Assembly (NCBI RefSeq): GCF_014268815.2 | Contig: NZ_JABWRE020000001.1 | Location: 2,547,001 to 2,611,000 of the forward strand | Reading direction: 5' to 3' | DNA: 64,000 nt | Source of the DNA: Pseudomonas urmiensis | GTDB lineage: Bacteria; Pseudomonadota; Gammaproteobacteria; Pseudomonadales; Pseudomonadaceae | Shown: positions 50,461 to 59,623 of the stretch, piece after piece | Position numbering within the stretch: the stretch's first letter is position 1 | Layout of the letters: every line of letters begins with the position of its first letter | The notes under the pieces: generated by a model | What the model was told of the DNA's origin: nothing | The model's database searches: none | What the model saw: only the letters and a program-made list of their open reading frames with translations | Made by a program: the position numbers and the translations under genes

Positions 50461-52701
50461 TTAGAAGTCGTACCGCGTAGTCAGCATGAAGTTACGCGGC
50501 TCGCCATAGAACCCACCCTCATAGAAACCCAGGTTGCTGTAGTAGCGCTTATCGCTCAGGTTGTTGCCGTTGAGCGTCACCGACAACTGATCGGTCACCT
50601 GGTACTTGGCCATCGCATCCAGGGTCAGGTAGCTGGCCTGGGTGTGGCGATAATCGTTTTCACCACTGGCTGGGTTGTACAGATCCTTCCAGATCTTGCT
50701 CTGCCAGTTGGCCGAGCCGCCAACCGTAAGCTTGCTCCACACCCCAGGCAAACGATAGGTGGTGGACAGGCGCAGCAGGTTTTCTGGCTCGATGGTGGAG
50801 ATCTTGTCGCCCTCGCCATCGCGCGTGATGCGGTGGGTGAAACCACCCTGCACATGCCAGTCGGTGGTCAGTTCACCCGCGACCTCCAGCTCGAAGCCAC
50901 GAGTCTTGGCACCTTGCACCGCGCGGTAGATCGACTGGTTGTTGACCGCATCGAAACCCACCATTTCCGGCAAGTTGTCCTGACGCACCTCGAACACAGC
51001 CAGGCTGGCGTTCAGGCGGCCGTCGAAGAACTCGCTCTTGACCCCCAGCTCGTAGGCATCGCCCTCCTCCGGCTCGATGATCTTGCCGCTGATATCCTGC
51101 TCGCTCTCGTGCGGTTTGAAGATGCTGGTGTAACTGCCGTAGACCGACCAGTTGTCGTTCAAGTCATAGACAACCCCGGCGTAGGGCACGACCACGCCGT
51201 TCTCTTTCAGCTCCTGCTGCTTGGAGCGCTGGCCGGTAGTGGTATCCAGGCGGGTGCTATCGAGCTGCCAGTTGGACAAGCGGCTGCCGACGATCAGCGA
51301 AAGCTGATCGGTAGGCTTGAAGCGCGCGCTCAGGTAGGCGGCGCTTTCCTGCAGGCGGGTGTCGACCTTGCTGGTCGGGCGGCCCCAGTCAGGTTCGGGG
51401 AAATCGCCGTTCCATTGGAAGATGTTGTCGGCGCTACCAAAGAAGAACGGCCAGTTCTCTTCGTGGGCACGGATGTCGCGGTGGGAAATACCGGCGACCA
51501 GTTCGTGCTCGCGGCCCATCAGTTGGAATGGCCCGCTGGCGTACAGGTCGTAGGCGTTCTGGTCGGTCTTGTAGCGGTAGCGGCCCAGCCACACGCCCAT
51601 GCCGCTGCCATCGACCGGGTTGGGATTGCCACTGGCGGCCGAGCCTAGGGTGATCGGCGAGTCGGTTTCGGTGCGGCTGACCGAGGCCTTGACCGACCAA
51701 TCGTTGGCCAGGCGCTGTTCGAGGGTGACGAACAGGTTGTCGGCGGTGTTATCCCACTGGCTCCATTTGGTGGCCGGGTTGAACGAGCGTGGCATGCTGA
51801 AGCCATTGCCGGTGCTGTCCACCAGGGCAGTGGATGGCCCCCACGACGAGCCTTCCGGGCGATTGGTCTGGCGGCTCAGGCCAACGCTGAGCAGGGTGTC
51901 TTCGGACAGGTCAGCTTCGACGATGCCGTACATCACCTGTTTTTTCTCGGACAGGTTATCCATGAACGACTGGCCGTCTTCATAGGCGGTGACGAAGCGA
52001 CCACGCACGTTGCCGGTCGGTGTCAGCGATCCACCGATGTCGAATTCGCCGCGGTAGGTGTCCCAGCTGCCCGCGCCAAGCGAGGCGTAACCGGAAAACT
52101 CGCGGGCCGGCCGTTTGCGCACCAGGTTGACGGTGGCCGACGGCGAGCCAAAGCCACTGAGCAGGCCAGTGGCGCCGCGCAGCACTTCAACCCGGTCATA
52201 GATGACCATGTCGGTCTGGTCGATGCCATTGCCAAAACGGAACGCCGCTGGAATGCCGTCGATCTGGAAGTTGTCGATCTCAAAACCACGCGCCTGGAAG
52301 CTGGCGCGGCTGCTGTCGAGTTTGGTGACCGTAATACCTGGGGTCTTGCCCAGCACGTCAGCAATGCTGGTGAGATTCTGGTCATCCATCTGCTGACGGG
52401 TAATCACACTCACCGACTGCGGGGTCTCGCGCGGCGACAAGGCCATGCGCGTGGCCGTGCGCGTGGCGCCGGTGGTGTAGGAACCAGAGCCCTCGGTGGT
52501 CTCGCCCAGATGGGTATCGTTGATGGCGGTGGCGCCCAACTCCAAAGCGCCCTTGTCGCTGGCCTCCTCTGCCCAGGCCATGGCGCCCGGTGCTGCCAGG
52601 CTGGCTGCGAGAATTGCCAATGCCAGCGGATGACGCCGCGAGCGTTCACTGCTGGCAATCCTTGCCGCTTGAACCGTGTTCACAGAGTGGTGCAGTTGCA
52701 C
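50461..52701 (-). CDS. TonB-dependent siderophore receptor
   Basis: A 746-residue outer-membrane receptor with a signal peptide (cut near AMAWA, residue 44). The plug has the siderophore-receptor signature (ALSPRETPQSVSVITRQQMDDQNLTSIADVLGKTPGI, FQARGFEIDNFQIDGIP, DRVEVLRGATGLLSGFGSPSATVNLVRKRP), and the barrel ends in RYDF. It resembles FhuE/FpvA-type ferric-siderophore receptors but lacks an N-terminal STN domain, so it cannot signal through an ECF sigma/anti-sigma pair. Start is GTG 52701 behind AGGGG. The ligand is unknown. Confidence 0.92.
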   Translation of the reverse strand: MQLHHSVNTVQAARIASSERSRRHPLALAILAASLAAPGAMAWAEEASDKGALELGATAINDTHLGETTEGSGSYTTGATRTATRMALSPRETPQSVSVITRQQMDDQNLTSIADVLGKTPGITVTKLDSSRASFQARGFEIDNFQIDGIPAAFRFGNGIDQTDMVIYDRVEVLRGATGLLSGFGSPSATVNLVRKRPAREFSGYASLGAGSWDTYRGEFDIGGSLTPTGNVRGRFVTAYEDGQSFMDNLSEKKQVMYGIVEADLSEDTLLSVGLSRQTNRPEGSSWGPSTALVDSTGNGFSMPRSFNPATKWSQWDNTADNLFVTLEQRLANDWSVKASVSRTETDSPITLGSAASGNPNPVDGSGMGVWLGRYRYKTDQNAYDLYASGPFQLMGREHELVAGISHRDIRAHEENWPFFFGSADNIFQWNGDFPEPDWGRPTSKVDTRLQESAAYLSARFKPTDQLSLIVGSRLSNWQLDSTRLDTTTGQRSKQQELKENGVVVPYAGVVYDLNDNWSVYGSYTSIFKPHESEQDISGKIIEPEEGDAYELGVKSEFFDGRLNASLAVFEVRQDNLPEMVGFDAVNNQSIYRAVQGAKTRGFELEVAGELTTDWHVQGGFTHRITRDGEGDKISTIEPENLLRLSTTYRLPGVWSKLTVGGSANWQSKIWKDLYNPASGENDYRHTQASYLTLDAMAKYQVTDQLSVTLNGNNLSDKRYYSNLGFYEGGFYGEPRNFMLTTRYDF

Positions 52702-52830
52702 GCTGGTAGACCCCTAGTTGTTATTTGCTCGTACGTTGGCGCTAATCACTGGTTGTTATTTTTTGCTTGATCACGCCCTGGCGTGGCTGCTCTGCGGCAG
52801 TGGGAATGAATCTTAATCGCTTCCAACATT

Positions 52831-52849
52831 TGATTACAATTAGTAATCA
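52831..52849. promoter_or_regulatory. Inverted repeat TGATTACAATTAGTAATCA upstream of the siderophore receptor
   Basis: Perfect 7-base arms with a 5-base centre in an AT-rich stretch 130 bases upstream of the receptor start. The overlapping segment AATTAGTAATCATTC shares a run of TAATCATT with the Fur consensus, so Fur control is possible but the match is partial. The rest of the gap 52702-53016 shows nothing I can name. Confidence 0.4.
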
Positions 52850-53016
52850 TTCGTAATAATTGGATCCAAGCAAAGAAATGTAACAGCGCCGCATTCGAGC
52901 ACTGGGGGAAATGGGTCTAGGCTCAAACCCATGTGATACCGGGCCCCTCTGACGGCTGCCACGCCGCCATGTCGGATCACTGTTGCCATGCAACGTCGAC
53001 AATCAAGGAGGGGCTC

Positions 53017-54108
53017 ATGACGGCTCTACACACCTATCTCACTACCCCATTGCTCGGCACCAGCGCCTGGTTGTGGCTGGTATTCATCGCCATCGTCGTT
53101 GGTCTGCTGGTGTTGGACCTGGGCGTGCTGCACCGCAAAGACCGCGAAATCGAGATGCGCGAAAGCCTGCTGCTGTATTCGGGCTACTTCAGCGTGGGCG
53201 TGCTGTTCGGGGTGTGGGTGTGGTTTGAACTGGGTGCGCAGTCAGCGCTGGAGTTCTACACCGGCTTTTTGGTCGAGCAGTCGTTGTCGATGGACAACGT
53301 GTTCGTCATGGCCATGATCTTCAGCTTCTTTGCCATCCCCCGCCGCTACCAGCACCGGGTGTTGTTCTGGGGCATTCTCGGGGTGGTGTTCTTGCGCGCG
53401 ATCATGATCGGCGTGGGCGCGGCTTTGGTGCAGAACTTTGCCTGGGTGCTTTATCTGTTCGGCGCGTTCTTGCTGTTCACCGGGGTGAAGATGGCCTTTT
53501 CCAAACAAGATAGCCATCCGGACCTGGCCAATAATCCGGTGCTGCGCTTCGTACGGGGGCATATGCGCGTCACCGACCAGATCCACGGCCCGCACTTTTT
53601 CGTCCACCTGACCCCACCAGGGCAAAGCAAGGCGCTGCGCTATGCCACGCCGCTGTTTCTGGCCCTGGTGTTGATCGAGCTGGCTGACCTGGTGTTCGCC
53701 GTCGACAGTGTCCCGGCGATCTTCGCCATCACCCAAGATCCCTTCATCGTCTACACCTCGAACATTTTCGCCATCCTCGGCCTACGTTCGCTGTACTTCG
53801 CCCTGGCGGCGTTGATGCACCGCTTCGTCTATCTCAAATACGCGCTGGCGCTGGTGTTGATCTTCATTGGTTGCAAGATTTTCTACCACGGGATGGTGGG
53901 CAAGGTGCCGGCGTTGCTGTCACTGGGGGTGACGTTCGGCTTGTTGCTCGGCGGGGTGCTGTTGTCGCTGTTCAAGACGCGGGATAGCCAGGAAAAGGAC
54001 GCTGGCCTTAGCCCCATCGCAACAGGTGAAGCTACGGACTCACAGGCAGTCAAACCCGGCCAAACGTCTAGCGCTGAAGAAAAGAAAGACCCGCATTTGC
54101 GGGTCTGA
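53017..54108 (+). CDS. TerC/Alx family membrane protein
   Basis: A 363-residue protein with about nine membrane helices. Landmarks: VGLLVLDLGVLHRKDREIEMRESL, the acidic motif FLVEQSLSMDNVFVMAMIFSFF and LIELADLVFAVDSVPAIFAIT, with conserved Glu/Asp residues thought to move manganese or other metals. A charged cytoplasmic tail follows (about 325-363). AAGGAGG precedes ATG 53017. Its last codons double as a leftward terminator for the convergent immunity gene. I found no yybP-ykoY manganese riboswitch upstream. Confidence 0.92.
   Translation: MTALHTYLTTPLLGTSAWLWLVFIAIVVGLLVLDLGVLHRKDREIEMRESLLLYSGYFSVGVLFGVWVWFELGAQSALEFYTGFLVEQSLSMDNVFVMAMIFSFFAIPRRYQHRVLFWGILGVVFLRAIMIGVGAALVQNFAWVLYLFGAFLLFTGVKMAFSKQDSHPDLANNPVLRFVRGHMRVTDQIHGPHFFVHLTPPGQSKALRYATPLFLALVLIELADLVFAVDSVPAIFAITQDPFIVYTSNIFAILGLRSLYFALAALMHRFVYLKYALALVLIFIGCKIFYHGMVGKVPALLSLGVTFGLLLGGVLLSLFKTRDSQEKDAGLSPIATGEATDSQAVKPGQTSSAEEKKDPHLRV
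54075..54106 (-). terminator. Leftward terminator inside the terC 3' end
   Basis: AGACCCGC and GCGGGTCT (54087-54094, 54099-54106) form a perfect 8-base hairpin with a 4-base loop. Read leftward it is followed by the T-rich TTTCTTTTCTTC, so it suits the PAAR-immunity transcript, yet it encodes the last residues of TerC. Confidence 0.7.
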
Positions 54109-54225
54109 GTTGCCATTCAAAGCATAATGCCTGGCGACCTACCTAGGTGATTTATAAAAGTACTGGCGAGTCTGCAGGCCTGAAACGCCAGCATTATGAG
54201 TTAGCAAGCATATAGTGCTTAGGCT

Positions 54226-54636
54226 TCATGCTTGGGACAGTCGGATGAGGACAAAGGCAACCATCATCCAAGTGAATCCGATTATGGTAAGCCATACAGA
54301 AACCAGCATCCTTCGTTTCAAACCCCGAGGAAAATTGCGCAGCTCGTTAATATCTAGCAACCCCCTGCGTATATGTGGTCCAGGGAGTAAGAGCAAGCCG
54401 CAAACGAAACAGACCAGCATCCAGCGAGATTTAAACCTGCCGATACCCCACCCTCGTTTCTGTTGCTCAAGCCATGGACTACTTTGAATGGCAGACAACA
54501 TGATGTGGAATTCGCGAGTACAGGCGATGTACAGGCTCATGGCAACACCTGGCAATCCAACTAAAAACGGCCCTGCCAAGAAGACAATTCTTACAAGCTG
54601 CGGCCAACTGTCAAAATCAATCATGTCCGAACTCAT
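54226..54636 (-). CDS. Small polytopic membrane protein, candidate immunity protein
   Basis: A 136-residue protein with three or four hydrophobic segments: about 10-38 (LVRIVFLAGPFLVGLPGVAMSLYIA), 70-88 (WMLVCFVCGLLLLPG) and 112-135 (MLVSVWLTIIGFTWMMVAFVLI). I recognise no family. Its start lies 20 bases inside the 3' end of the PAAR gene, with GAGGAG before ATG 54636, and its composition is visibly more AT-rich than its neighbours. A membrane immunity protein is what a pore-forming effector would need, so I call it the cognate immunity candidate by position and topology. Confidence 0.68.
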   Translation of the reverse strand: MSSDMIDFDSWPQLVRIVFLAGPFLVGLPGVAMSLYIACTREFHIMLSAIQSSPWLEQQKRGWGIGRFKSRWMLVCFVCGLLLLPGPHIRRGLLDINELRNFPRGLKRRMLVSVWLTIIGFTWMMVAFVLIRLSQA

Positions 54637-56023
54637 ATAACTCCTCTGCCAGCCTTTCACCTACCGCACTACCTCCAAGTCCTCCAACTGCGGACCCGCC
54701 ACCCACCAGAACCAAAGCACATATGGGCGTACCAAGACCCCCTGTTCCTATGGAGAACACACCGCACACTGCACCTGCTGCAACCCCTCCGAGCTTTGCG
54801 CCTAACGTCGCTCCACCCATTCCGATCGCGAAGCTCCCAGCCTCCGTCATCCGAATTTTTCTACACTCAGCCGACTCTCCTGCGCGGCAAACCTCTTGCA
54901 CCTTCAGGTAGGAAGCTGCCCCTCCCAGCCCAGTGCCGACAGCCCCGCCATACTTTAGATACTTCGCCGTTTTCGCCACCTCATCCAAATGCGTCGCATA
55001 CCCCGGTATCTGCCCCGGACCACCCGCCCTCGACCAATGGTGAATGAGGCTCTTGGTGGAAATTCCAAGATCCCGTCGCAGTCTCTCATAACTGCCCAGA
55101 TTCAATTGTTTATTGAGAAAGGCGGTCTTCAACTGGCCGTCCAGTTGATTGAGCAGTCCTTGCCGCGCTGCAAAAAACTCCGGGCTTTTCAGGTGCCCGT
55201 AGCGCGCAAACTGCTGCTGATGCAGGCGCTCGATATCCACCAAGGTGGCTCTGACCTGCCCCAGGCCCTGCTCGAGCATGTCCTTGCCTACGCCCATCGA
55301 CTGGCTGGCACCGTTGAGCAGCCCGGCAATCTCGGCTTGGTGAAGCATCATGAAATCCGCCTCACCCCGGTCCAGCAGCGCCAATGATTCACGGGCCTGC
55401 TGCGCCGCAGCCATCAGCTGACCTTCCTCGCGTGTGCAGGCATGGCCGTTGTCCGGATCGCCGATGACAAAGATCTCGCCCCCTTTGAAGCCCTGCTGGT
55501 AGGTAGGGTTGAGCATCTGCAAACGCGAGAGGGGTAAGGTGCTGTCCTGTTCGGCCAGGTGCATCAGGACCTGTGGAAAGGACATGCTGCGCGGCACGAG
55601 GTAGAAACCCGGCTCTTGAGTGAACGGCAGCGAATCAACCGCGTGGCGTGGCGCAGCGCTGGACAGGCTCCTCGGTGTTGCTGTGGCCGCTTGCGAGTAC
55701 GACGAATCTGCCACTGGCGTCGCCCGCGCGATCGGTTCAACGCGGTTTAGCGGGGCCACGACCCGGTTACTTCCACTCGGACAACCACAGGCCACCAGCG
55801 CGCCATCCATGGCCACGGCTCGACCATCGGAGATGAAGAGCGAAACGCCTTCAACGACCTTGCCGATTTCACCACACAGCGGACACGCTGTGGTGCTGTC
55901 CCCCATACGCAACACCATTCGCCCATTGGACGTATAGCTCGCGCCCGTGGCGATGCAGGTGGCGCCGGTGGTGGTGAGATCACCGTCCAGCGCCTGCCCC
56001 TTACCCCCCAAATCTACACGCAT
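54617..56023 (-). CDS. PAAR-domain T6SS effector with glycine-rich C-terminal toxin candidate
   Basis: A 468-residue multidomain protein. N-terminal PAAR domain (about 10-88) with the paired cysteines CPLC and CGC, a linker, a LysM-like segment (about 137-190: FYLVPRSMSFPQVLMHLAE to KGGEIFVIGDPDN) and a helical middle (200-320). The C terminus (about 358-456) is rich in glycine-zipper helices (GGAVGTGLGGAASYL, GMGGATLGAKLGGVAAGAVCG, GGGSAVGGLGGSAVGERL). The PAAR tip would load it on VgrG; the glycine-zipper region suggests membrane insertion. No vgrG or hcp is nearby, so it is an orphan. ATG 56023 follows AAGGAA; the TTG two codons earlier is less likely. Confidence 0.8.
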   Translation of the reverse strand: MRVDLGGKGQALDGDLTTTGATCIATGASYTSNGRMVLRMGDSTTACPLCGEIGKVVEGVSLFISDGRAVAMDGALVACGCPSGSNRVVAPLNRVEPIARATPVADSSYSQAATATPRSLSSAAPRHAVDSLPFTQEPGFYLVPRSMSFPQVLMHLAEQDSTLPLSRLQMLNPTYQQGFKGGEIFVIGDPDNGHACTREEGQLMAAAQQARESLALLDRGEADFMMLHQAEIAGLLNGASQSMGVGKDMLEQGLGQVRATLVDIERLHQQQFARYGHLKSPEFFAARQGLLNQLDGQLKTAFLNKQLNLGSYERLRRDLGISTKSLIHHWSRAGGPGQIPGYATHLDEVAKTAKYLKYGGAVGTGLGGAASYLKVQEVCRAGESAECRKIRMTEAGSFAIGMGGATLGAKLGGVAAGAVCGVFSIGTGGLGTPICALVLVGGGSAVGGLGGSAVGERLAEELYEFGHD

Positions 56024-56163
56024 GTGCAAGTTCCTTATGCTGGCTAGAGCAACGGAACCTAGCAGTTGCAGGGCGTCCTTTTTCCCTTGGAACCAAGAAA
56101 CAGACAGGTCCTACACACCTTGCGGAAAGCTCTTTATCGCTGAGGCAAAAACTTAAACGTTTC

Positions 56164-56646
56164 TCACGGCCTCACCGACTGGCCCAGCACTTTGAGCATC
56201 GGCACGCAGGCCAGCTGCAAGCCCGAAGGTGACTGATAGATCGACCGCTGCTCGCCGACGAAACCGCACGCGCGATAGAACGCCACCGCGTTAAGCGTGG
56301 CATCCAGTTTGATCTGGGCCAGGTTCGCCTCAAGCGCCAGCCCTTCGAGATGCTCGATCAGCAACCGACCGATGCCACGCCCCATGAACTCGGGATGAAC
56401 GAAGATCGCGCCGATTTCACCCACCTCAACATCCAGCATGCCGGTAGCGACCACCCTGCCCTGCGCGCACACCAGCTGAAAGTGCTGCTGCACCAAATCA
56501 GTAAACCACTTGTTGAGTGATCCCCGCGTCCACGCCAGCATGTCTTGCTGGTTATAGGGGCCGATGCACTGGGCACGGATGGCCAGTCGGCGAATGTCGA
56601 AGGCGATCTGGGCGTCATCACGGGTGGCGCGACGAATTTCGAACAT
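56164..56646 (-). CDS. GNAT family N-acetyltransferase behind a leader-peptide attenuator
   Basis: A 160-residue acetyltransferase: FEIRRATRDDAQIAFDIRRLAI at the start, VEVGEIGAIFVHPEFMGRGIGRLLIEHLE (acetyl-CoA binding Q/RxxGxG/A) and AVAFYRACGFVGEQRSIY at the end. Substrate unknown. GGAGACAGAGC precedes ATG 56646. A terminator hairpin ends 36 bases upstream and a 20-codon open frame precedes that, implying transcription attenuation. Confidence 0.87.
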   Translation of the reverse strand: MFEIRRATRDDAQIAFDIRRLAIRAQCIGPYNQQDMLAWTRGSLNKWFTDLVQQHFQLVCAQGRVVATGMLDVEVGEIGAIFVHPEFMGRGIGRLLIEHLEGLALEANLAQIKLDATLNAVAFYRACGFVGEQRSIYQSPSGLQLACVPMLKVLGQSVRP

Positions 56647-56680
56647 GCTCTGTCTCCATTTAATTGTGCGAACGGAGCAG

Positions 56681-56712
56681 CAAAAGGCCCCGTCCATTGC
56701 TGGCGGGGCCTT
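56681..56712 (-). terminator. Attenuator terminator upstream of the GNAT gene
   Basis: Read leftward: AAGGCCCCG (56712-56704), loop of 11, CGGGGCCTT (56692-56684), then two more T, making TTTT. The 5' arm extended by CCA can instead pair with the last codons of the leader peptide at 56754-56760. Confidence 0.7.
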
Positions 56713-56747
56713 CAGGTTCTATCCGGGGCTGCTAGGCAGCCGTGACC

Positions 56748-56810
56748 TCATGGCCCGCCAGAGGCGGTCATGTAGGTGCACATCAGGGGGGATTGGGCGA
56801 GATAGATCAT
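56748..56810 (-). CDS. Putative 20-residue leader peptide MIYLAQSPLMCTYMTASGGP
   Basis: A 20-codon open frame ending Gly-Gly-Pro then TGA, followed by a GGCTGC-CTA-GCAGCC hairpin (56741-56727) and the terminator. Its last codons (read leftward TGGCGGG, 56760-56754) are complementary to the CCCGCCA within the 5' side of the terminator (56707-56701), so they could form an antiterminator. The Shine-Dalgarno is weak. A C-terminal Pro at the stop codon is a feature of arrest peptides such as TnaC. Too short to call on its own; the flanking RNA structure is the main support. Confidence 0.42.
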   Translation of the reverse strand: MIYLAQSPLMCTYMTASGGP

Positions 56811-56966
56811 GCTGCCGAGTGTAGCGCAGCTACCACGTGATGGATGAGCCTTAAAGGTATTTGCAGAACAAAAATAGAAGCTTCCTACAGCCACGTATGA
56901 TTTAGCTGACTGTGAAGCTTGTCCCCTGTTAACCAGCATGCACGTCCCTTCACAAGGAGTGCCCTC

Positions 56967-58319
56967 ATGGAAAAGCCACCGATACCTGACCTCAGCCAAC
57001 TGCGCGTCAACCGCAAGCTCATTGCCGTCATCGCCATCCCGCTGATCGCCGGCGCCGCCCTGGCAGCGCTGTTCAACCAAGTGCTGTTCTACAACGAAGC
57101 AGGTCAGATGACCCATGTACGGACGATTTTCGGCGAGGAAAAAGTCGTCGAAGACGTAGGCTACGCAACCAAATGGTTCGGCCGCAGCACCTCCTGGCGG
57201 CGCACTATCGGCGTCCAGTCGGCCCTGCAGGCGGACAACGAGGAAGGCAATCGCAGTGGTCATCCGTCAGTAACCCTGGAAAACCTGCCCATCGTGTTCC
57301 TGGGCAATGTCGACGCCAAGGCCGAGTTCAGCACCCAGTTTCGCCTGCCCTCAGCGGACGCGTTCCTGAAGATTGCCCAGGAGTACCGCACGCCGGATAA
57401 CTTCCTCCAGCGTGCGCTGCTGCCGGCAGTCAAGGAAACCCTGCAAGCCACGGCGTCACTGATGAGCGCCGACGATTACTATGCCGGCAATCGCAGCCAC
57501 TTTGGTGCCGAGTTCGAGAACCAGTTGCGCAATGGCCTGTACCTGACCAGTCGCAAGGAGATCCGCGTACAGCGCGACCATTTCCCAGCCCAGACCGCCG
57601 TGCTCCAGGCCGGCACCGACCAGGGCAGTTTCGGCGACAACAGCGCCACCCGCTTCGTCATCGAAAAGAAGCTCGACAAAGATGGCCAAGAGCTGCGCAA
57701 ACAGCAGCAATTTCGCCTGTTTGGCGTCGAAGTCGTCGATGCTCGGGTAACCCATATCGACCCCAACCCGCAGTATCAAGAGCGTATGGTGCGGGTGCAG
57801 CAGGCGCTGGCGGAACTGGCGGTGGCCCGGCAAAACCGCCTCAAGGAAGAAGAGGAAAAAGAGTTGGTGTCCGCTCGTGGCGCCAAGGACGTGGAGGCCA
57901 AGCGCCAGGAAAGTCTGCGCCAGCAGATCGAGCGCACCACCGAGGCGGAGACGGAAAAGCAGCTGGCATTGATCAATGCCGATCGGGAAAAACGCCGCGC
58001 CGAGATCGATAAGCAGACTGCTGAGCTGCTGCGCGATAAAGCCCAAGTCAATGCCCAAGCCACCAAGATCAGTGCCGACGCCGAAGCCTACGCCCGCGAG
58101 GCGTCGCTCAAGGCCGATGGTGCCCTGCAAAACAAACTCGATGCACTGGTGCAGATCAACCGCGCATGGGCTGAAGCGGCGGCCAAGGCCCCGGTACCGA
58201 GCGTGATGATGGGCGGCACTGAATCAGGCATCGGCCGCCAGGATGAGATGAGCAGGCTGATGAGCGTCTTGGCCACCAAGGCTGCCAAGGATCTGCTGGT
58301 GGACCTGAAAACACCCTGA
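56967..58319 (+). CDS. SPFH/Band 7 domain membrane protein
   Basis: A 450-residue protein with one N-terminal membrane helix (about 18-38: LIAVIAIPLIAGAALAAL), an SPFH/band-7-like domain (about 55-270) and a long charged coiled coil (about 280-400: RLKEEEEKELVSARGAKDVEAKRQ to KADGALQNKLDALVQ). This layout recalls flotillins and HflK/HflC-like membrane scaffolds, which organise protease or membrane microdomains. AAGGAG precedes ATG 56967. It is divergent from the leader/GNAT unit. Confidence 0.82.
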   Translation: MEKPPIPDLSQLRVNRKLIAVIAIPLIAGAALAALFNQVLFYNEAGQMTHVRTIFGEEKVVEDVGYATKWFGRSTSWRRTIGVQSALQADNEEGNRSGHPSVTLENLPIVFLGNVDAKAEFSTQFRLPSADAFLKIAQEYRTPDNFLQRALLPAVKETLQATASLMSADDYYAGNRSHFGAEFENQLRNGLYLTSRKEIRVQRDHFPAQTAVLQAGTDQGSFGDNSATRFVIEKKLDKDGQELRKQQQFRLFGVEVVDARVTHIDPNPQYQERMVRVQQALAELAVARQNRLKEEEEKELVSARGAKDVEAKRQESLRQQIERTTEAETEKQLALINADREKRRAEIDKQTAELLRDKAQVNAQATKISADAEAYAREASLKADGALQNKLDALVQINRAWAEAAAKAPVPSVMMGGTESGIGRQDEMSRLMSVLATKAAKDLLVDLKTP

Positions 58320-58337
58320 ATCCTGAGGGGCGCCACC

Positions 58338-58374
58338 CCGGTAACTGGCAGTGCTGCACACGGCCAGTTACCGG
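58338..58374. terminator. Long hairpin between convergent SPFH and acyl-CoA dehydrogenase genes
   Basis: CCGGTAACTGGC and GCCAGTTACCGG form a perfect 12-base stem with a 13-base loop. No T-run follows on either strand, but the position between two convergent stops suits a bidirectional transcript end. Confidence 0.5.
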
Positions 58375-58396
58375 TAAAGAGGCCGGCCTGGCGCTA

Positions 58397-59623
58397 TCAG
58401 TGCCCGCGCAACATCTCCTTAGGCACGTACTTGCCAATCTCGTACTTGCCAATCGCCGCCCGGTGCACTTCATCCGGCCCATCGGCCAGGCGCAGGGTGC
58501 GCTGCATGGCGTACATGTAGGCCAGCGGGAAATCACCGCTGACCCCTGCCCCCCCATGAATCTGGATAGCCCGGTCGATCACGCGCAGGGCGACATTGGG
58601 CGCCACGACCTTGATCTGGGCAATCTCGCTGCGCGCGACCTTGTTGCCGACGGTGTCCATCATGTATGCAGCCTTGAGGGTCAGCAGCCGCGCCATGTCG
58701 ATCTCCATCCGTGAATCGGCGATCTTGTCGACGTTGCCGCCCAGACGCGCCAGTGGGCGGCCGAACGCGGTGCGCTCGACCGAACGCTTGCACATCAATT
58801 CCAGGGCGCGCTCGGCCATGCCGATCGAGCGCATGCAGTGGTGAATGCGCCCAGGCCCCAGGCGCCCCTGGGCGATCTCGAAGCCGCGACCTTCACCAAG
58901 CAGGACATTCTCATAAGGCACCCGCACGTTCTCGAACAGCACCTCGGCGTGGCCATGCGGCGCGTCGTCATAGCCGAATACCGGCAGTGGGCGGACAATC
59001 TTCACCCCCGGCGCATCGGTCGGCACCAGTATCATCGAGTGCTGCTGGTGGCGGGGTCCGTCCGGGTTGGACAGGCCCATGAAGATCATCACCTTGCAGC
59101 GCGGATCGCAGGCGCCGGAGGTCCACCATTTACGGCCATTGATCACCCACTCATCACCGTCGCGCACTGCGGTGGCTGCCATGTTGGTGGCGTCCGAAGA
59201 GGCGACGTCGGGTTCGGTCATGGCGAACGCCGAACGAATCTCGCCACGCAGCAGCGGTTCCAGCCACTGGCGTTTTTGCGTCTCGCTGCCGTAGCGCACC
59301 AGCACTTCCATGTTGCCGGTATCGGGCGCCGAGCAGTTGAACGGCTCCGGCCCCAGCAGCGAGCGGCCCATGATCTCGGCCAGCGGCGCGTATTCCAGGT
59401 TGCTCAGGCCGGCTCCGAGCTCTGACTCAGGCAAGAACAGATTCCACAGTCCCTCGGCGCGGGCCTTGGCTTTGAGTTCTTCCATGATCGCAGTGGGTTG
59501 CCAGCGGTCGCCCTCGGCAACCTGGCGCTCGAACACCGGTTCTGCGGGGTAGACATAGGCCTCCATGAACGCACTGACGCGCTCACGCAGAGCCTGGACC
59601 TTGGGCGAATAGGCGAAATCCAT
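58397..59623 (-). CDS. Acyl-CoA dehydrogenase family protein
   Basis: A 408-residue flavoprotein: [44 protein letters not shown] (flavin/substrate motif), [66 protein letters not shown] and [19 protein letters not shown]. The AYVYPAE.VF N terminus and extra loops match the ACAD10/11-like bacterial branch. ATG 59623 follows AAGG. A divergent LysR gene 140 bases away is its likely regulator. Confidence 0.92.
   Translation of the reverse strand: MDFAYSPKVQALRERVSAFMEAYVYPAEPVFERQVAEGDRWQPTAIMEELKAKARAEGLWNLFLPESELGAGLSNLEYAPLAEIMGRSLLGPEPFNCSAPDTGNMEVLVRYGSETQKRQWLEPLLRGEIRSAFAMTEPDVASSDATNMAATAVRDGDEWVINGRKWWTSGACDPRCKVMIFMGLSNPDGPRHQQHSMILVPTDAPGVKIVRPLPVFGYDDAPHGHAEVLFENVRVPYENVLLGEGRGFEIAQGRLGPGRIHHCMRSIGMAERALELMCKRSVERTAFGRPLARLGGNVDKIADSRMEIDMARLLTLKAAYMMDTVGNKVARSEIAQIKVVAPNVALRVIDRAIQIHGGAGVSGDFPLAYMYAMQRTLRLADGPDEVHRAAIGKYEIGKYVPKEMLRGH

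Noticed and set aside
52831..52860. Canonical Fur box upstream of the siderophore receptor
   Set aside because: Only about ten of nineteen positions match the Fur consensus, so I report it as a palindrome, not as a Fur site.
52860..53016. yybP-ykoY manganese riboswitch upstream of terC
   Set aside because: TerC/Alx genes often carry one, but I could not find the conserved core or paired helices in this stretch.
56748..57263. 171-codon leftward open frame over the SPFH start
   Set aside because: Most of it is antisense to the SPFH gene; only its last 20 codons, with their own ATG and attenuator context, were kept as a leader peptide candidate.
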